From an uncultured Oscillospiraceae bacterium (GTDB lineage: Bacteria > Bacillota > Clostridia > Oscillospirales > Oscillospiraceae), in contig CATZYY010000032.1 in the NCBI GenBank assembly GCA_958426425.1, forward strand, positions 1 to 19,943: a stretch of 19,943 nt of DNA, in the 5' to 3' direction. The notes under the pieces are model-generated. The model searched no databases, was not told where the DNA came from, and saw nothing but the letters and a program-made list of their open reading frames with translations. Shown in pieces: positions 1-7,816 of this stretch. A program made the translations under genes and the position numbers. Numbering within the stretch: position 1 is the stretch's first letter; the number at the start of each line of letters is the position of its first letter.

Positions 1-63
1 TTTTACGATGCCTATGACAGCGGGAGCCTGGATGTCTCCGGGTTCCGGGAGACGGTGCTTTGA
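1..63 (+). CDS. 3' end of an unidentified protein (partial)
   Basis: The window opens inside a plus-strand reading frame whose last 20 codons run to a TGA at 61-63. The visible tail reads FYDAYDSGSLDVSGFRETVL. It is too short to assign to a family. The next gene starts 26 bases further on with its own ribosome site, so the two are probably co-transcribed. Confidence in coding rests on the unbroken frame and the operon-like spacing only. Confidence 0.5.
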   Translation, partial: FYDAYDSGSLDVSGFRETVL

Positions 64-89
64 ACGCCAAAACCGGGAGGGATCTTACC

Positions 90-443
90 ATGAAAGAGCG
101 GATCGGATACTGCGGGCTGGACTGCGCGGCCTGCGACGCGTACCTGGCCACGATCCATGACGATCAGGCCCTGCGGGAAAAGACGGCCAAACTGTGGTCT
201 GAACTGAACCAAGCCCCCATCCTGCCGGAGCACATCAACTGCCTGGGGTGCCGGGGAGACGGGGTCAAGACGGTGTTCTGCGAACACCTGTGCGCCGTCC
301 GCCAGTGCGCTTTGCAAAAGGGCGTGACCTCCTGCGGCATCTGCCCGGAGCTGGAGCGCTGCCCGACGGTGGGAGCTGTCCTCCAGAACAGCCCGGAGGC
401 CAAAAAGAATTTGGAAGCCATGCGGTCTACGGATCGCGCCTGA
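90..443 (+). CDS. DUF3795 cysteine-rich protein
   Basis: This 117-residue cytoplasmic protein belongs to the DUF3795 family. The N-terminal signature GYCGLDCAACDAY gives C8, C12 and C15, and further cysteines lie at about 51, 54, 64, 68, 73, 82, 85 and 91. Eleven cysteines in paired CxxC-like spacing suggest bound zinc or an iron-sulfur cluster. No biochemical function is established for the family. I chose ATG 90 because GGGAGG at 75-80 precedes it at suitable distance; a TTG at 60 in the same frame overlaps the upstream stop codon and lacks a ribosome site. The gene sits 23 bases ahead of the Sel1 gene. A second, diverged DUF3795 protein lies at 13456-14013. Confidence 0.88.
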   Translation: MKERIGYCGLDCAACDAYLATIHDDQALREKTAKLWSELNQAPILPEHINCLGCRGDGVKTVFCEHLCAVRQCALQKGVTSCGICPELERCPTVGAVLQNSPEAKKNLEAMRSTDRA

Positions 444-466
444 CGGGGCGGAAGGAGGACATACGG

Positions 467-1705
467 ATGGGACGATTTTTCAGTGACCCGGTGGAACGGG
501 CCCTCAAGTGCATTTATTACGACCTGCGCGCCGGACGGGGCCAGGAGGGCTTTCAGCTGCTCCAGCAGGCGGTGGCCGACGGGGACGCGGACGCCTGCTG
601 CCTCCTGGCCCGGTGCCTGTACGGACCGGAGTACACCTGGCCCGGCCACAATTTCCCACAGGACGAGCAGGCGGGCGACGCGCTCATGCGCCGCTCCGTG
701 CTGGAGGGCAGCGCCATCGGGGCGCTGCTGTCCCTGCGCTGCGGCGTGATGGACCGGCAGCTGGCCCAGGCCATGCCCATGACGCTCCAGGAGGCCTTTG
801 ACACCGTGCTGGACAAGGCGGAGCACGGGGAGCCCCTGTGCCAGATGATTATCGGCAATGCCTACTACTGGGGCGATTTCCCGGAAATTCAGGGCAAGAC
901 CCGGGAGGATTTTGACAGCGACGACGCCATCCAGAGTTACCTGCGGGAGAATTACGCCAAGTGCGAGGACTGGCTGTGGAAGTCCATGCGCAGCGGAAAC
1001 TCCGGCGGCGTCAACCTGGCCAATTTCTACCGGGAGGGGAAACCGGGGCTCATCCCGCCCCGGCCGGAACGGGCCATTGAAGTGTACTGCTATGGGGCGG
1101 AGCAGGGCGATCCGGCCCACCTCTTTTACTATGCCAACGAGCTCTACGACCAGGGGGAAAAGGGCGAGGCCTTTGCGCTCTACCGGAATGCGGCGGAACT
1201 GGGAGAGCCCCGGGCCTTCTTCTGGGCGGGCTACTCCTACGAGCTGGGCGACGGCGTGCCCAAGGACAACGCCCGGGCCGCCCAATATTACCAGCAGGCC
1301 CTCTCGGCCCCCATCCAGGCAAAAGTGAATCCCGCCAACCGGCTGGGCATGTTCTACTATGACGGCCGCGGCGTGGAGCGGGATTACGCCAAGGCCTTCC
1401 AGCTTTTGAAGTGGGCGGAGGACCACGGCGGACCGGCCATGCTTTACTACCTGGGCGCCTGCTACGCCAACGGCCAGGGGACCCAGCAGGACTATGCCAA
1501 GGCCTTTACCTATCTGGATAAGGTCGACTGGAACTGCCACCCCGCGTTTTATCTCCTGGGTAAGATGTACTGCAACGGCCTGGGTGTCCCGACGGACATC
1601 GCCAAGGGCGTGGAGTACCTCCAGAGGGCCGGCGATTATGTAGAAGTCAAAGAGGAATTAAGCCACTACAAAAAGACACTCTTCGGCAAGTGGGTCCGGC
1701 GGTGA
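467..1705 (+). CDS. Sel1-like repeat protein
   Basis: This 412-residue protein is built from Sel1/TPR-like alpha-helical repeats, a fold that normally scaffolds protein-protein contacts. The clearest repeats are at residues about 247-280 (GYSYELGDGVPKDNARAAQYY), 292-318 (LGMFYYDGRGVERDYAKAF), 328-350 (LGACYANGQGTQQDYAKAF) and 363-388 (LGKMYCNGLGVPTDIAKGVEYL). Weaker repeat-like units fill residues 30-240. No signal peptide or membrane segment is visible, so a cytoplasmic location is likely. ATG 467 is preceded by GAAGGAGG at 451-458; the open frame extends further upstream but that stretch overlaps the DUF3795 gene. It lies between the DUF3795 gene and the 410-residue gene in one apparent transcription unit. 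The partner it binds cannot be read from sequence. Confidence 0.9.
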   Translation: MGRFFSDPVERALKCIYYDLRAGRGQEGFQLLQQAVADGDADACCLLARCLYGPEYTWPGHNFPQDEQAGDALMRRSVLEGSAIGALLSLRCGVMDRQLAQAMPMTLQEAFDTVLDKAEHGEPLCQMIIGNAYYWGDFPEIQGKTREDFDSDDAIQSYLRENYAKCEDWLWKSMRSGNSGGVNLANFYREGKPGLIPPRPERAIEVYCYGAEQGDPAHLFYYANELYDQGEKGEAFALYRNAAELGEPRAFFWAGYSYELGDGVPKDNARAAQYYQQALSAPIQAKVNPANRLGMFYYDGRGVERDYAKAFQLLKWAEDHGGPAMLYYLGACYANGQGTQQDYAKAFTYLDKVDWNCHPAFYLLGKMYCNGLGVPTDIAKGVEYLQRAGDYVEVKEELSHYKKTLFGKWVRR

Positions 1706-1738
1706 GCCGTGCTGTAACAGGGAGAGGAGGCTGGATCG

Positions 1739-2971
1739 ATGGGGGTTTCCCAGCAATTTGCGCTGTTCCCCGGCTGTCAGGAGGAAACGGCCCGACAGGC
1801 GGTGGTGGGAGCAGCCCGGAATCCGCAGTTCACCGTAGATTTGGACCAGTGCCTCTATTCCGCCTCCTATGAGGGAACCCAGGCCCTGATCGCCGGGGAG
1901 CTGGGCTTTGACGCTCTGGCAAAGGAGCTGTCCCGGCTGGCCCAAAACCCGGTGATGCTGCTCTACCTCTACGACGGGGACTTCTGGGGCTACGATTTCT
2001 ACGGCGGAGCGGAGGCGGACCACTTCTCCGCCATACCGGACTACTTCGATTCCGTCTCCCCGGCGGAGAAGGAGCGGCTTTCCGGAAACCCGGCGGCCCT
2101 GGCGGGCTGGTTCTCCACCTGGGATGAGGCGCTCCTGTCCCGGTATCTGCTCCATTGGTCGGATCACGGGGAGGAGCTGGAGGAGGCGGGCTTTGCCTGT
2201 TCCGGGGACCGCTTCCCCTATGGGGACTGCTGGCAGGCCACCGACTTTGCCGCCCGGCTGGGGTTTCCATGGGCCTTTGGCCAGACCATGGAGGAGGCAG
2301 GGATCGCCCTTCCGCCCCCTTTACCTACCCTGGGGGATATCCTGGAACAGGGCATCCCACCCATGAGCCAGGAGGCGGCGGAGCTTTTGGAGCGGTCTCC
2401 CCTCCTTCGCCTGGCCCATGCCCTGACGCCGGAGTATCAGCTCACTCTGCTGGCCGATCCGAAGGTAGCGGAGCTGGGGCTGAAGGAAAAGAACCCCCGG
2501 GAGGCAAGCGAGTCCATCACAGGATACTGCGTTTGTGTGAAGCTGCCCGACCGGGACCCCTTGTGCCAGCGCCTGGCGGCATTGGCCGCGTTCTGCGATT
2601 TCTGGCTAAGTGGAGCGGGCTGGGCCTGGGGATGGCTGGATAAGGCCACCTATGAGCCGGTCTATGGCGCCTACGAGAAGCCTGCCGATGCAGCGCTGCT
2701 GCGGGCCCGAGCGGCCCTCACCGACTTCACCAAGCGGCACCGGGCCTGGAAAGATCTGAACCGGCTGATAGAGCTTGATCCTGCCAACCGGCCGCTTTAT
2801 CAGGCCGAGATCCAGCGGTGGAAGCGCGAGGAACAGCGCTGGAGCGCCCGCCGGGATCAGAACTTTTCCAACTGGGAGCGGCAGGTGGAGGAGCGCAAAC
2901 GGCAGGAAAAAGAGCGGGAGGAACGGCGGCTGCAGATCATTTTGGAGAAACGCCGAAAGAAAAAGAAATAA
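1739..2971 (+). CDS. Unrecognised 410-residue protein with charged C-terminal tail
   Basis: I do not recognise the family. The protein is 410 residues, soluble-looking, acidic and rich in aromatic residues over the first 300 positions. One stretch near residues 78-93 (LYLYDGDFWGYDFYGG) resembles a repeated aromatic beta-hairpin. From about residue 355 to the end it becomes a very charged Lys/Arg/Glu region, predicted to be a long helix or coiled coil, ending in KKKK. There is no signal peptide or transmembrane segment. The start at ATG 1739 follows GGAGAGGAGG at 1721-1730. It begins 33 bases after the Sel1 gene and is the last gene of that unit. The basic tail could bind nucleic acid or ribosomes, but that is conjecture. 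Confidence 0.85.
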   Translation: MGVSQQFALFPGCQEETARQAVVGAARNPQFTVDLDQCLYSASYEGTQALIAGELGFDALAKELSRLAQNPVMLLYLYDGDFWGYDFYGGAEADHFSAIPDYFDSVSPAEKERLSGNPAALAGWFSTWDEALLSRYLLHWSDHGEELEEAGFACSGDRFPYGDCWQATDFAARLGFPWAFGQTMEEAGIALPPPLPTLGDILEQGIPPMSQEAAELLERSPLLRLAHALTPEYQLTLLADPKVAELGLKEKNPREASESITGYCVCVKLPDRDPLCQRLAALAAFCDFWLSGAGWAWGWLDKATYEPVYGAYEKPADAALLRARAALTDFTKRHRAWKDLNRLIELDPANRPLYQAEIQRWKREEQRWSARRDQNFSNWERQVEERKRQEKEREERRLQIILEKRRKKKK

Positions 2972-3441
2972 TTGTTCTCTGTCTGTTTCTCCACATAATA
3001 CGGAAAAGAGCGGATCTTCTCAGGGCAGTCTACATTGCTGCAAGTATGCCGAACCGAGTCTCGGAGCCATAGTCAATGCCTTTCCGCCAGCAAATTGCCG
3101 GACGTATGAGGTCCATGCAAAACCGAGGTCGCTCTTTCGGTTATTGGATGATCCTTGTGCGTCCGGGGTTTTCTCTTTCTTTAGTAAATTTATTTTTTTA
3201 ATTTCAAAATTAGCTATCAAATTGCCTCTGCTCCCATATGCGCACAATTTAAGACGATATCACACAATTAGTTTCCTGGTCAGAGGTCAGAATAAGCGCT
3301 GAGAAAGCCAGTACGCAAGGATTAAGATAACATTATATTATCGCATCAAACTCAGAAGTATTTTCAGCAACGCTCCCAAGAATCAAACCTCCCGACCGTC
3401 TGCCTTACTATATGGTCCCCAGATGAAAAGGGAACTGTAAA
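2972..3441. other. AT-rich gene-free region with palindromic structures
   Basis: No convincing gene occurs here. Base composition falls sharply compared with the flanking genes, especially at 3169-3350. The reading frames crossing it are low-complexity and lack ribosome sites or recognisable protein. Visible structures are CCGAG-T-CTCGG at 3054-3064, a six-base inverted pair TTGCTG 3035-3040 / CAGCAA 3088-3093, the long hairpin at 3098-3166, and GATAA/TTATC at 3327-3343. The region lies between convergent units (the plus-strand unit ending at 2971 and the minus-strand permease ending at 3515). It could hold a non-coding RNA, a decayed mobile segment, or only terminators. Confidence 0.6.
3098..3166. 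repeat. Long imperfect hairpin (69 nt)
   Basis: Bases 3098-3111 pair with 3153-3166 without a break (14 pairs, three of them G-U). After a 2x2 internal loop, 3114-3116 pair with 3148-3150; after one G-G mismatch, 3118-3120 pair with 3144-3146. After a bulged A3143, 3121-3126 pair with 3137-3142, leaving a 10-base loop. On the plus strand a pyrimidine run (GGTTTTCTCTTTCTTT) follows, so it may act as the terminator of the Sel1 unit, about 130 bases past its stop codon. It may instead be a structured RNA or a dispersed palindromic repeat. The pairing is visible directly; the role is inferred. Confidence 0.6.
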
Positions 3442-3481
3442 ATGCTGCGAAGCGCCCCATAAAAAAGGCACTTCGCAGCAT
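3442..3481 (-). terminator. Intrinsic terminator of the ABC transporter unit
   Basis: A 15-bp stem with one mismatched position joins 3442-3456 (ATGCTGCGAAGCGCC) and 3467-3481, with a 10-base loop. It starts 33 bases past the permease stop codon. A T run follows on both strands (TTTTT on plus, TTTTAC on minus), so it can work in both directions between the convergent units. Confidence 0.85.
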
Positions 3482-3514
3482 TTTTGTTCAGGTCATGCTC
3501 AATAAGCATATGCC

Positions 3515-6169
3515 TTATTCCTGCCGCAGGCGCTCCACCACGGAATAGCGCTGGGCGGCGCGGCAGCTGAGTACCGGGATGAGAATGCCCAGCGCCCCGA
3601 ACAGGGGCAGCACCACGGCGATGGGCCACAGGGTGAAGCGATAGGTGAAAAACCAGATCAGCCCATCGAGAGCGGGCCCCACAAACGGAGCCGTCACCAC
3701 AACCAGCACCAGGGCCAGGAGGGCGGCACCCAGGGTATAGAGCAATCCCTCCAGAGCCAGCATGGTCCTGAGCTGCCGCCCCGTCATGCCGATGGACTGG
3801 AGCACCGCCAGCTCCCGGCGGCGGGCGGTAATGCCGGTGAGGATGGCGTTGAAGAAGTTGAGCACGCCCACCAGGCCCACGATGAAGCTGAGAGCACCGC
3901 CCAACAGGAGGAACATGCTTCGGGTGCTCTCAAACTCCCCGGCGTAAGTGGCCTTGCTCTCGTAGTCAAACTGGGGATTTACATTTTCCGTGTAGTCCTT
4001 GAGGAAGGCCTCCATAGCGGCGTTGGCCTCCTGGGAGGTATCGAAGGCGTAGTACATGACGGAGTCGGTTTCCGTATCCCGCAGGAAGGTCTCCGCACCC
4101 AGGATGAACTCGTCGGCGCCGTAGTAACGGTAGCTCAGGGCGGAGGGCACCGTCACTAGGGCGGCCACGGTGTAGTCCACATCCCGGTACTTCACCGCCC
4201 GCTCGGCAAAGTCCGCGCCCTCTGGCACATTTTCCCGGGAGCCGTAGACCTCGCCGTTGGTTGGATTGTAATATTCAAATTCCTCCACATACCGGATGGT
4301 CACCGTGTCCCCCAGCCTTGCCCAGTGGCTGTCCATCTCCGCCTTGCCGTAGTCATCGTCGCTGTACACGGCGGCAATGTATTTTCCATCAGGGTCGTTC
4401 AGCTTGGAGAGGTCCCCCTCCAGCACCGTCAGGTGTTCCAGCGCAAAAGGCTCCATGCCGTAAAGCTGCACGCCGTCGGCCAGCAGGCCGTCCTGGGTGC
4501 GATCCTTGAAAGCGAGCATACTGTCCAGCTGCTCCTGGGTGTTCCAGCGGCTCCACATGGAACGGTAGTATTCCTCGGTGACAAACTCCAGGGCGGGGGC
4601 CGTCTTGCCGTAGACCCGGCCGCTTCCGGTGATGCCTCCCTGGGCATCCACGGCGGCGATGACCTCCTCCGGCACCTCCATGCCGTCATAAAACGTGCTC
4701 CCGCCGGTCTGGAACTGCCCGGCATCGGCCAGGATGAAGTCGCTGGCGGTGAAGCTGGACACATACTTGTCCATGTCAAAGCCGCCTGCAAAGGTGACCG
4801 TTAGGGTCAGCAGCACCACAGCCAGGGTCAATGACAGCACCGTGAGGAAGGTTTTTCCCCGGCTGCGGCCCAGGTTGGCCGCAGCCATAGACAGCAGGGA
4901 TACCCCCTTGCCGCTTCGCTTTTCTTTCCGCTTCAGGGCTTTGCCCTCGGTGTAGCGCACCGCCTCCACCGGGGACACCTTGCCCGCCAGGCGGCCGGGG
5001 CGGCGGCAGGAGATGAGCACCGTCACCAGGGCAAAGAGGGCCGAACCCACAAAGAGGAGAGGGCTGACCGAGACCATGGTGGTCACTCCGTCGAGCTGCG
5101 CGGTGATGACCGGCGTGAGCACGCCGCCCAGCAGCCAGCCCAGCAGCAGCCCCGTGGGGATGCCGACAAGGGAGAGGAGCAGCGCCTGGGTGCGGATGAT
5201 CCGCCGGAGCTGCCGGGGCGTGGTGCCGATGGTTTTCAGCAGGCCGTAGAAGCGGATGTCCCCCGCCACGGAGATCTGAAACACATTGTAGATGATGAGG
5301 TACCCGGTGAGCAGGATGAGGAGCAGCACCCCCACGATGATGGCCGCCACGGTGGGGTCCAGCTTGTCCGAGAGCTGCGCCCCGGTGTAGCCCCAGTTGA
5401 CGCCGATGGAGATGTAGTTCTCTCCCGCGGTCTCGCCCTGATAGCCGTGGTTGGCCAGAATCTTCTCCAGGTCGGCAGCAATGGAACGGGCGCCGTTTTT
5501 CAGCATCACATCCAGGTTCCAGCTGCCGGTCATGCCGTCGCTGCCGGGCGGGGTGACGCCTACCTCAGTTAAAATGGCATCCACCCGGCTCTCGGGGATG
5601 AGGATGTGGTTGGCCACAACGGCCTCGTCGTACTCCCACCAGCCGCTCAAGGTGAAGGTCTGAGTAGTGGTATGGCCATCCACGTCAAAGGTGACGGTGA
5701 ATTCTGCGCCGATCTCCGGCTCCACTCCCAGCAGCGCCAGCACATGGGTGTCGGTGGCGGCCTCGTCGGTGCCCTCCTGGGGAAGACGGCCCTCCACCGG
5801 GTCGCAGTAGCCCCAGTGGGCCTGGTTGGCGTCGGAGTAACCGATCTCCACATGGGATTTGTTGAAGGGAACGTCTGTGGGCATGCCCACAAAGCGGCGC
5901 AGGCCCCAGGATTCGATGAGAGGATCGTCCTTCAATTCCTCAAACTGTTCCTCGGCGAGGTATTTGAAGGTGCCGTGGGACCAGCCCCCCGCCTGGCGGA
6001 AGTTGTTCTGCTGGATGCCCTCGTTGATGGAGAGAGCGATGGTGAACAGGGAGGTAAAGAGCACCGCCGTCAGTGCGATGGCCAGCACCGCCACGGTGTT
6101 CCGGGTGCGGTTAGCGAAAAGAGCGCGCAGGCTCAGGCGGCGGATGCAGCCCCGGTTGGAGACTTTCAT
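3515..6169 (-). CDS. FtsX/MacB-type ABC transporter permease
   Basis: This 884-residue integral membrane protein is the permease of an ABC exporter or mechanotransmission complex. Eight membrane helices can be read: about 25-47, 272-298, 328-355, 369-388, 440-461, 752-778, 801-830 and 847-868. Two large extracellular regions lie at about 48-271 and 462-751. Each half carries the FtsX cytoplasmic signature, KTIGTTPRQLRR near 312-323 and QSIGMTGRQLRTM near 792-804. This two-FtsX-domain layout is longer than BceB (about 650 residues). It matches large clostridial permeases often found with a two-component system and linked to antimicrobial peptides or cell-wall stress. ATG 6169 follows a G-rich ribosome site and lies 12 bases after the ATPase stop, so the two genes form an operon. 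The substrate is unknown. Confidence 0.93.
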   Translation of the reverse strand: MKVSNRGCIRRLSLRALFANRTRNTVAVLAIALTAVLFTSLFTIALSINEGIQQNNFRQAGGWSHGTFKYLAEEQFEELKDDPLIESWGLRRFVGMPTDVPFNKSHVEIGYSDANQAHWGYCDPVEGRLPQEGTDEAATDTHVLALLGVEPEIGAEFTVTFDVDGHTTTQTFTLSGWWEYDEAVVANHILIPESRVDAILTEVGVTPPGSDGMTGSWNLDVMLKNGARSIAADLEKILANHGYQGETAGENYISIGVNWGYTGAQLSDKLDPTVAAIIVGVLLLILLTGYLIIYNVFQISVAGDIRFYGLLKTIGTTPRQLRRIIRTQALLLSLVGIPTGLLLGWLLGGVLTPVITAQLDGVTTMVSVSPLLFVGSALFALVTVLISCRRPGRLAGKVSPVEAVRYTEGKALKRKEKRSGKGVSLLSMAAANLGRSRGKTFLTVLSLTLAVVLLTLTVTFAGGFDMDKYVSSFTASDFILADAGQFQTGGSTFYDGMEVPEEVIAAVDAQGGITGSGRVYGKTAPALEFVTEEYYRSMWSRWNTQEQLDSMLAFKDRTQDGLLADGVQLYGMEPFALEHLTVLEGDLSKLNDPDGKYIAAVYSDDDYGKAEMDSHWARLGDTVTIRYVEEFEYYNPTNGEVYGSRENVPEGADFAERAVKYRDVDYTVAALVTVPSALSYRYYGADEFILGAETFLRDTETDSVMYYAFDTSQEANAAMEAFLKDYTENVNPQFDYESKATYAGEFESTRSMFLLLGGALSFIVGLVGVLNFFNAILTGITARRRELAVLQSIGMTGRQLRTMLALEGLLYTLGAALLALVLVVVTAPFVGPALDGLIWFFTYRFTLWPIAVVLPLFGALGILIPVLSCRAAQRYSVVERLRQE

Positions 6170-6181
6170 AACAATCCCCCC

Positions 6182-6850
6182 TTACCGCGTCACGATCCGC
6201 CCGTCCTCGATGCGGACGATGCGATCGGCCATCTGGGCAATCTCCTCGTTATGGGTGATCATTACCATAGTCTGACCGAACTTCTGCCCCGTCACCTTCA
6301 TAAGCCCCAGCACATCCTGACTGGTACGGCTGTCCAGGTTGCCGGTGGGCTCGTCGGCCAGAAGGATGGCGGGCTTGGTGGCCAGGGCCCGGGCAATGGC
6401 CACCCGCTGCTGCTGACCGCCGGAGAGCTGGTTGGGGAGATTGGTGAGTTTCTTCTCCAGTCCCAGGGTGGCAACGACCTCCTGCACATAGGCCTCATCC
6501 ACCTTGGCTCCATCCAGCTGAATAGGCAGGACAATGTTTTCCCACACGCTGAGCACCGGCACCAGGTTGTAGGACTGGAACACAAAGCCGACTTTGCGGC
6601 GGCGGAAGATGGTCAATGCCTCGTCCTTCAGGGCGAAGATGTCCTTGCCGTCCACGGTGACGGCACCAGAAGTGGGCCGGTCCAGCCCGCCCAGCATGTG
6701 GAGCAGGGTGGACTTGCCGGAGCCGGAGGTGCCCACAATGGCCACAAACTCCCCCTGCTCCACGCTGAGATTCACACCGTCCAGGGCCTTTACCTGGGTG
6801 TCCCCGGCGCCGTAGTATTTTTTCAGATCACGGGTCTCTAAAATCGTCAT
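6182..6850 (-). CDS. ABC transporter ATP-binding protein (MacB/LolD/BceA type)
   Basis: This 222-residue ATPase powers the adjacent FtsX-type permease. Walker A is GTSGSGKST at residues 40-48. The Q-loop is in FVFQSYNLVP, the signature is LSGGQQQRVAIARAL, and Walker B is ILLADEPTGNLD; the H-loop histidine is in MITHNEE. The sequence places it in the MacB/LolD/BceA subfamily, which partners FtsX-fold permeases. I set the start at ATG 6850 because GGAGG lies eight bases upstream; a TTG at 6865 in frame overlaps that ribosome site. A hairpin with a T run at 6870-6903 separates it from the XRE gene, so its expression may be controlled apart from the upstream genes. Confidence 0.95.
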   Translation of the reverse strand: MTILETRDLKKYYGAGDTQVKALDGVNLSVEQGEFVAIVGTSGSGKSTLLHMLGGLDRPTSGAVTVDGKDIFALKDEALTIFRRRKVGFVFQSYNLVPVLSVWENIVLPIQLDGAKVDEAYVQEVVATLGLEKKLTNLPNQLSGGQQQRVAIARALATKPAILLADEPTGNLDSRTSQDVLGLMKVTGQKFGQTMVMITHNEEIAQMADRIVRIEDGRIVTR

Positions 6851-6869
6851 ACGATGTTCCTCCAAAGAA

Positions 6870-6903
6870 AAAGTCTGTACCGTCTTTTGACAATACAGAC
6901 TTT
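6870..6903 (-). terminator. Hairpin with T run ahead of the ABC genes (terminator or attenuator)
   Basis: A perfect 10-bp inverted repeat joins 6870-6879 (AAAGTCTGTA on plus) and 6894-6903. A further GTC/GAC pair closes a tetraloop inside, after a 2x2 internal loop. On the minus strand the stem runs directly into TTTTTCTTT and then the ATPase ribosome site. It is 57 bases past the XRE stop codon. It fits an intrinsic terminator for the XRE transcript or an attenuator; as DNA it could also be an operator. Confidence 0.65.
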
Positions 6904-6905
6904 AG

Positions 6906-6915
6906 CATGGAAATC
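6906..6915. promoter_or_regulatory. CATGGAAATC motif upstream of the ABC genes
   Basis: The 10-mer CATGGAAATC here is repeated exactly at 9485-9494 in the response regulator promoter region, with similar flanks (A-x-CATGGAAATC-x-GT in both). Two copies in the two control regions of one unit suggest a binding site for the cognate response regulator. No binding consensus is known to me for this regulator. Confidence 0.35.
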
Positions 6916-6960
6916 TGTCCTGGTCCTTTCGAGAATGTGACAGTTTTGAAAGAAGTTCTT

Positions 6961-7716
6961 TCACTGGTAGCGGCGCCCCACCACATACATTGGGACAAAC
7001 AGCCCCGCGAGGGTGGCAGTCAGGAATATGGCCAACTGGTACTGCGCCCAGATTTCCGGCCACAGCAAGCTGATCAACAGGCTCACCGCCGGCATCCCTG
7101 CCATAATGACACAGCTCCACACCCGGCCTACTGTAATGATATGCGGCCAGTTCCGGTTGGAAAATCGGACGCCCGGAATGTTCATGCGGAAGGGGCCGTC
7201 CATCATGCCGTTTATCACGTTTTCATCGTAAAACCGAGGCAGCTCCTGTTTGGCAAAAAAGCAGAACCAGGCGCCGAAAATCGCTCCCAGCAGCACAGCG
7301 GTTCCGGCGTTTTCCACGGGAGCGTTCAGCTGAAAGCCCGCAAGCAGTCCCGCGGCTCCGAAAAAAAGGCAAAGCACATACCACAGTTTCCACCAGCCGC
7401 TGCTGCGCCACACCCGCTGCGGCTTTCCGCCGGGGTAGGCGATGGCGGCTTTCACCACATCCTCCACCGCCTGCGGGTCCATCTTCTCGCTGTCCGGCTG
7501 CCGGCGGCACAACAGCAGTTCCGTCACCGTTACGCCCAGCAGTTCCGACAGGGGGATGAGGAGGGCGGTATCCGGAATCGACATTCCCGTTTCCCACTTG
7601 CTGACCGCCTTATCGGAAACATACAGCCGTTCCGCCACTTCCCGCTGGGTCAGGCCCTGTTCCTTCCGCAGCTGAGCCACAAAGGAGCCGAATTTTTCCT
7701 TGTCAATCGCAAACAT
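6961..7716 (-). CDS. Membrane-anchored XRE-family transcription regulator
   Basis: This 251-residue protein has an N-terminal XRE/Cro helix-turn-helix at about residues 9-66 (LTQREVAERLYVSDKAVSKWE is the recognition core). The C-terminal half has four predicted membrane helices at about 109-128, 138-155, 193-219 and 226-246. Between helices 2 and 3 is a loop with DGPFRMNIPG, a pattern I associate with clostridial regulators of this type. It would read DNA while tethered to the membrane. ATG 7716 follows GAGGTGAG; upstream in-frame codons lack a ribosome site. It has a plausible promoter of its own at 7736-7764. The gene sits between the histidine kinase and the ABC ATPase on the same strand, an unusual insertion for a BceRS-BceAB-like unit, so it may tune transporter expression. 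Confidence 0.9.
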   Translation of the reverse strand: MFAIDKEKFGSFVAQLRKEQGLTQREVAERLYVSDKAVSKWETGMSIPDTALLIPLSELLGVTVTELLLCRRQPDSEKMDPQAVEDVVKAAIAYPGGKPQRVWRSSGWWKLWYVLCLFFGAAGLLAGFQLNAPVENAGTAVLLGAIFGAWFCFFAKQELPRFYDENVINGMMDGPFRMNIPGVRFSNRNWPHIITVGRVWSCVIMAGMPAVSLLISLLWPEIWAQYQLAIFLTATLAGLFVPMYVVGRRYQ

Positions 7717-7735
7717 ATTGCTCACCTCGGGAAAA

Positions 7736-7764
7736 AGCATACCGGCTCTCGCGGCAAATGACAA
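7736..7764 (-). promoter_or_regulatory. Promoter for the membrane XRE gene
   Basis: On the minus strand, TTGTCA (7759-7764) and TATGCT (7736-7741) are separated by 17 bases. These match five of six and four of six positions of the sigma-A boxes. The start point would fall near 7730, giving a short leader with the GAGGTGAG ribosome site. Confidence 0.5.
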
Positions 7765-7816
7765 CCGAACAGCAGTAGAGTTTCTCTTTTCGCTGAAAAA
7801 TCAAGGGTAATCTTCC

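Noticed and set aside
164..1540. Long minus-strand open frame (458 codons) opposite the Sel1 gene
   Set aside because: It is the antisense shadow of GC-rich coding sequence: no ribosome site, low-complexity Val/Gly/Leu-rich product, and no family resemblance. The plus-strand frame has clear Sel1 repeats.
2775..3302. Plus-strand frame running from the 410-residue gene into the AT-rich gap
   Set aside because: Its first part is an out-of-frame shadow of the real gene and the rest is AT-rich low-quality sequence with no ribosome site.
3327..3343. GATAA/TTATC inverted repeat in the AT-rich gap as an operator
   Set aside because: Five-base arms in AT-rich sequence are expected by chance, and no promoter or gene lies beside them.
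5606..6841. Plus-strand open frame (411 codons) across the ABC ATPase and permease start
   Set aside because: It lies antisense to a textbook ABC ATPase with all motifs intact. The translation is His/Gly/Val-rich with no recognisable domain.
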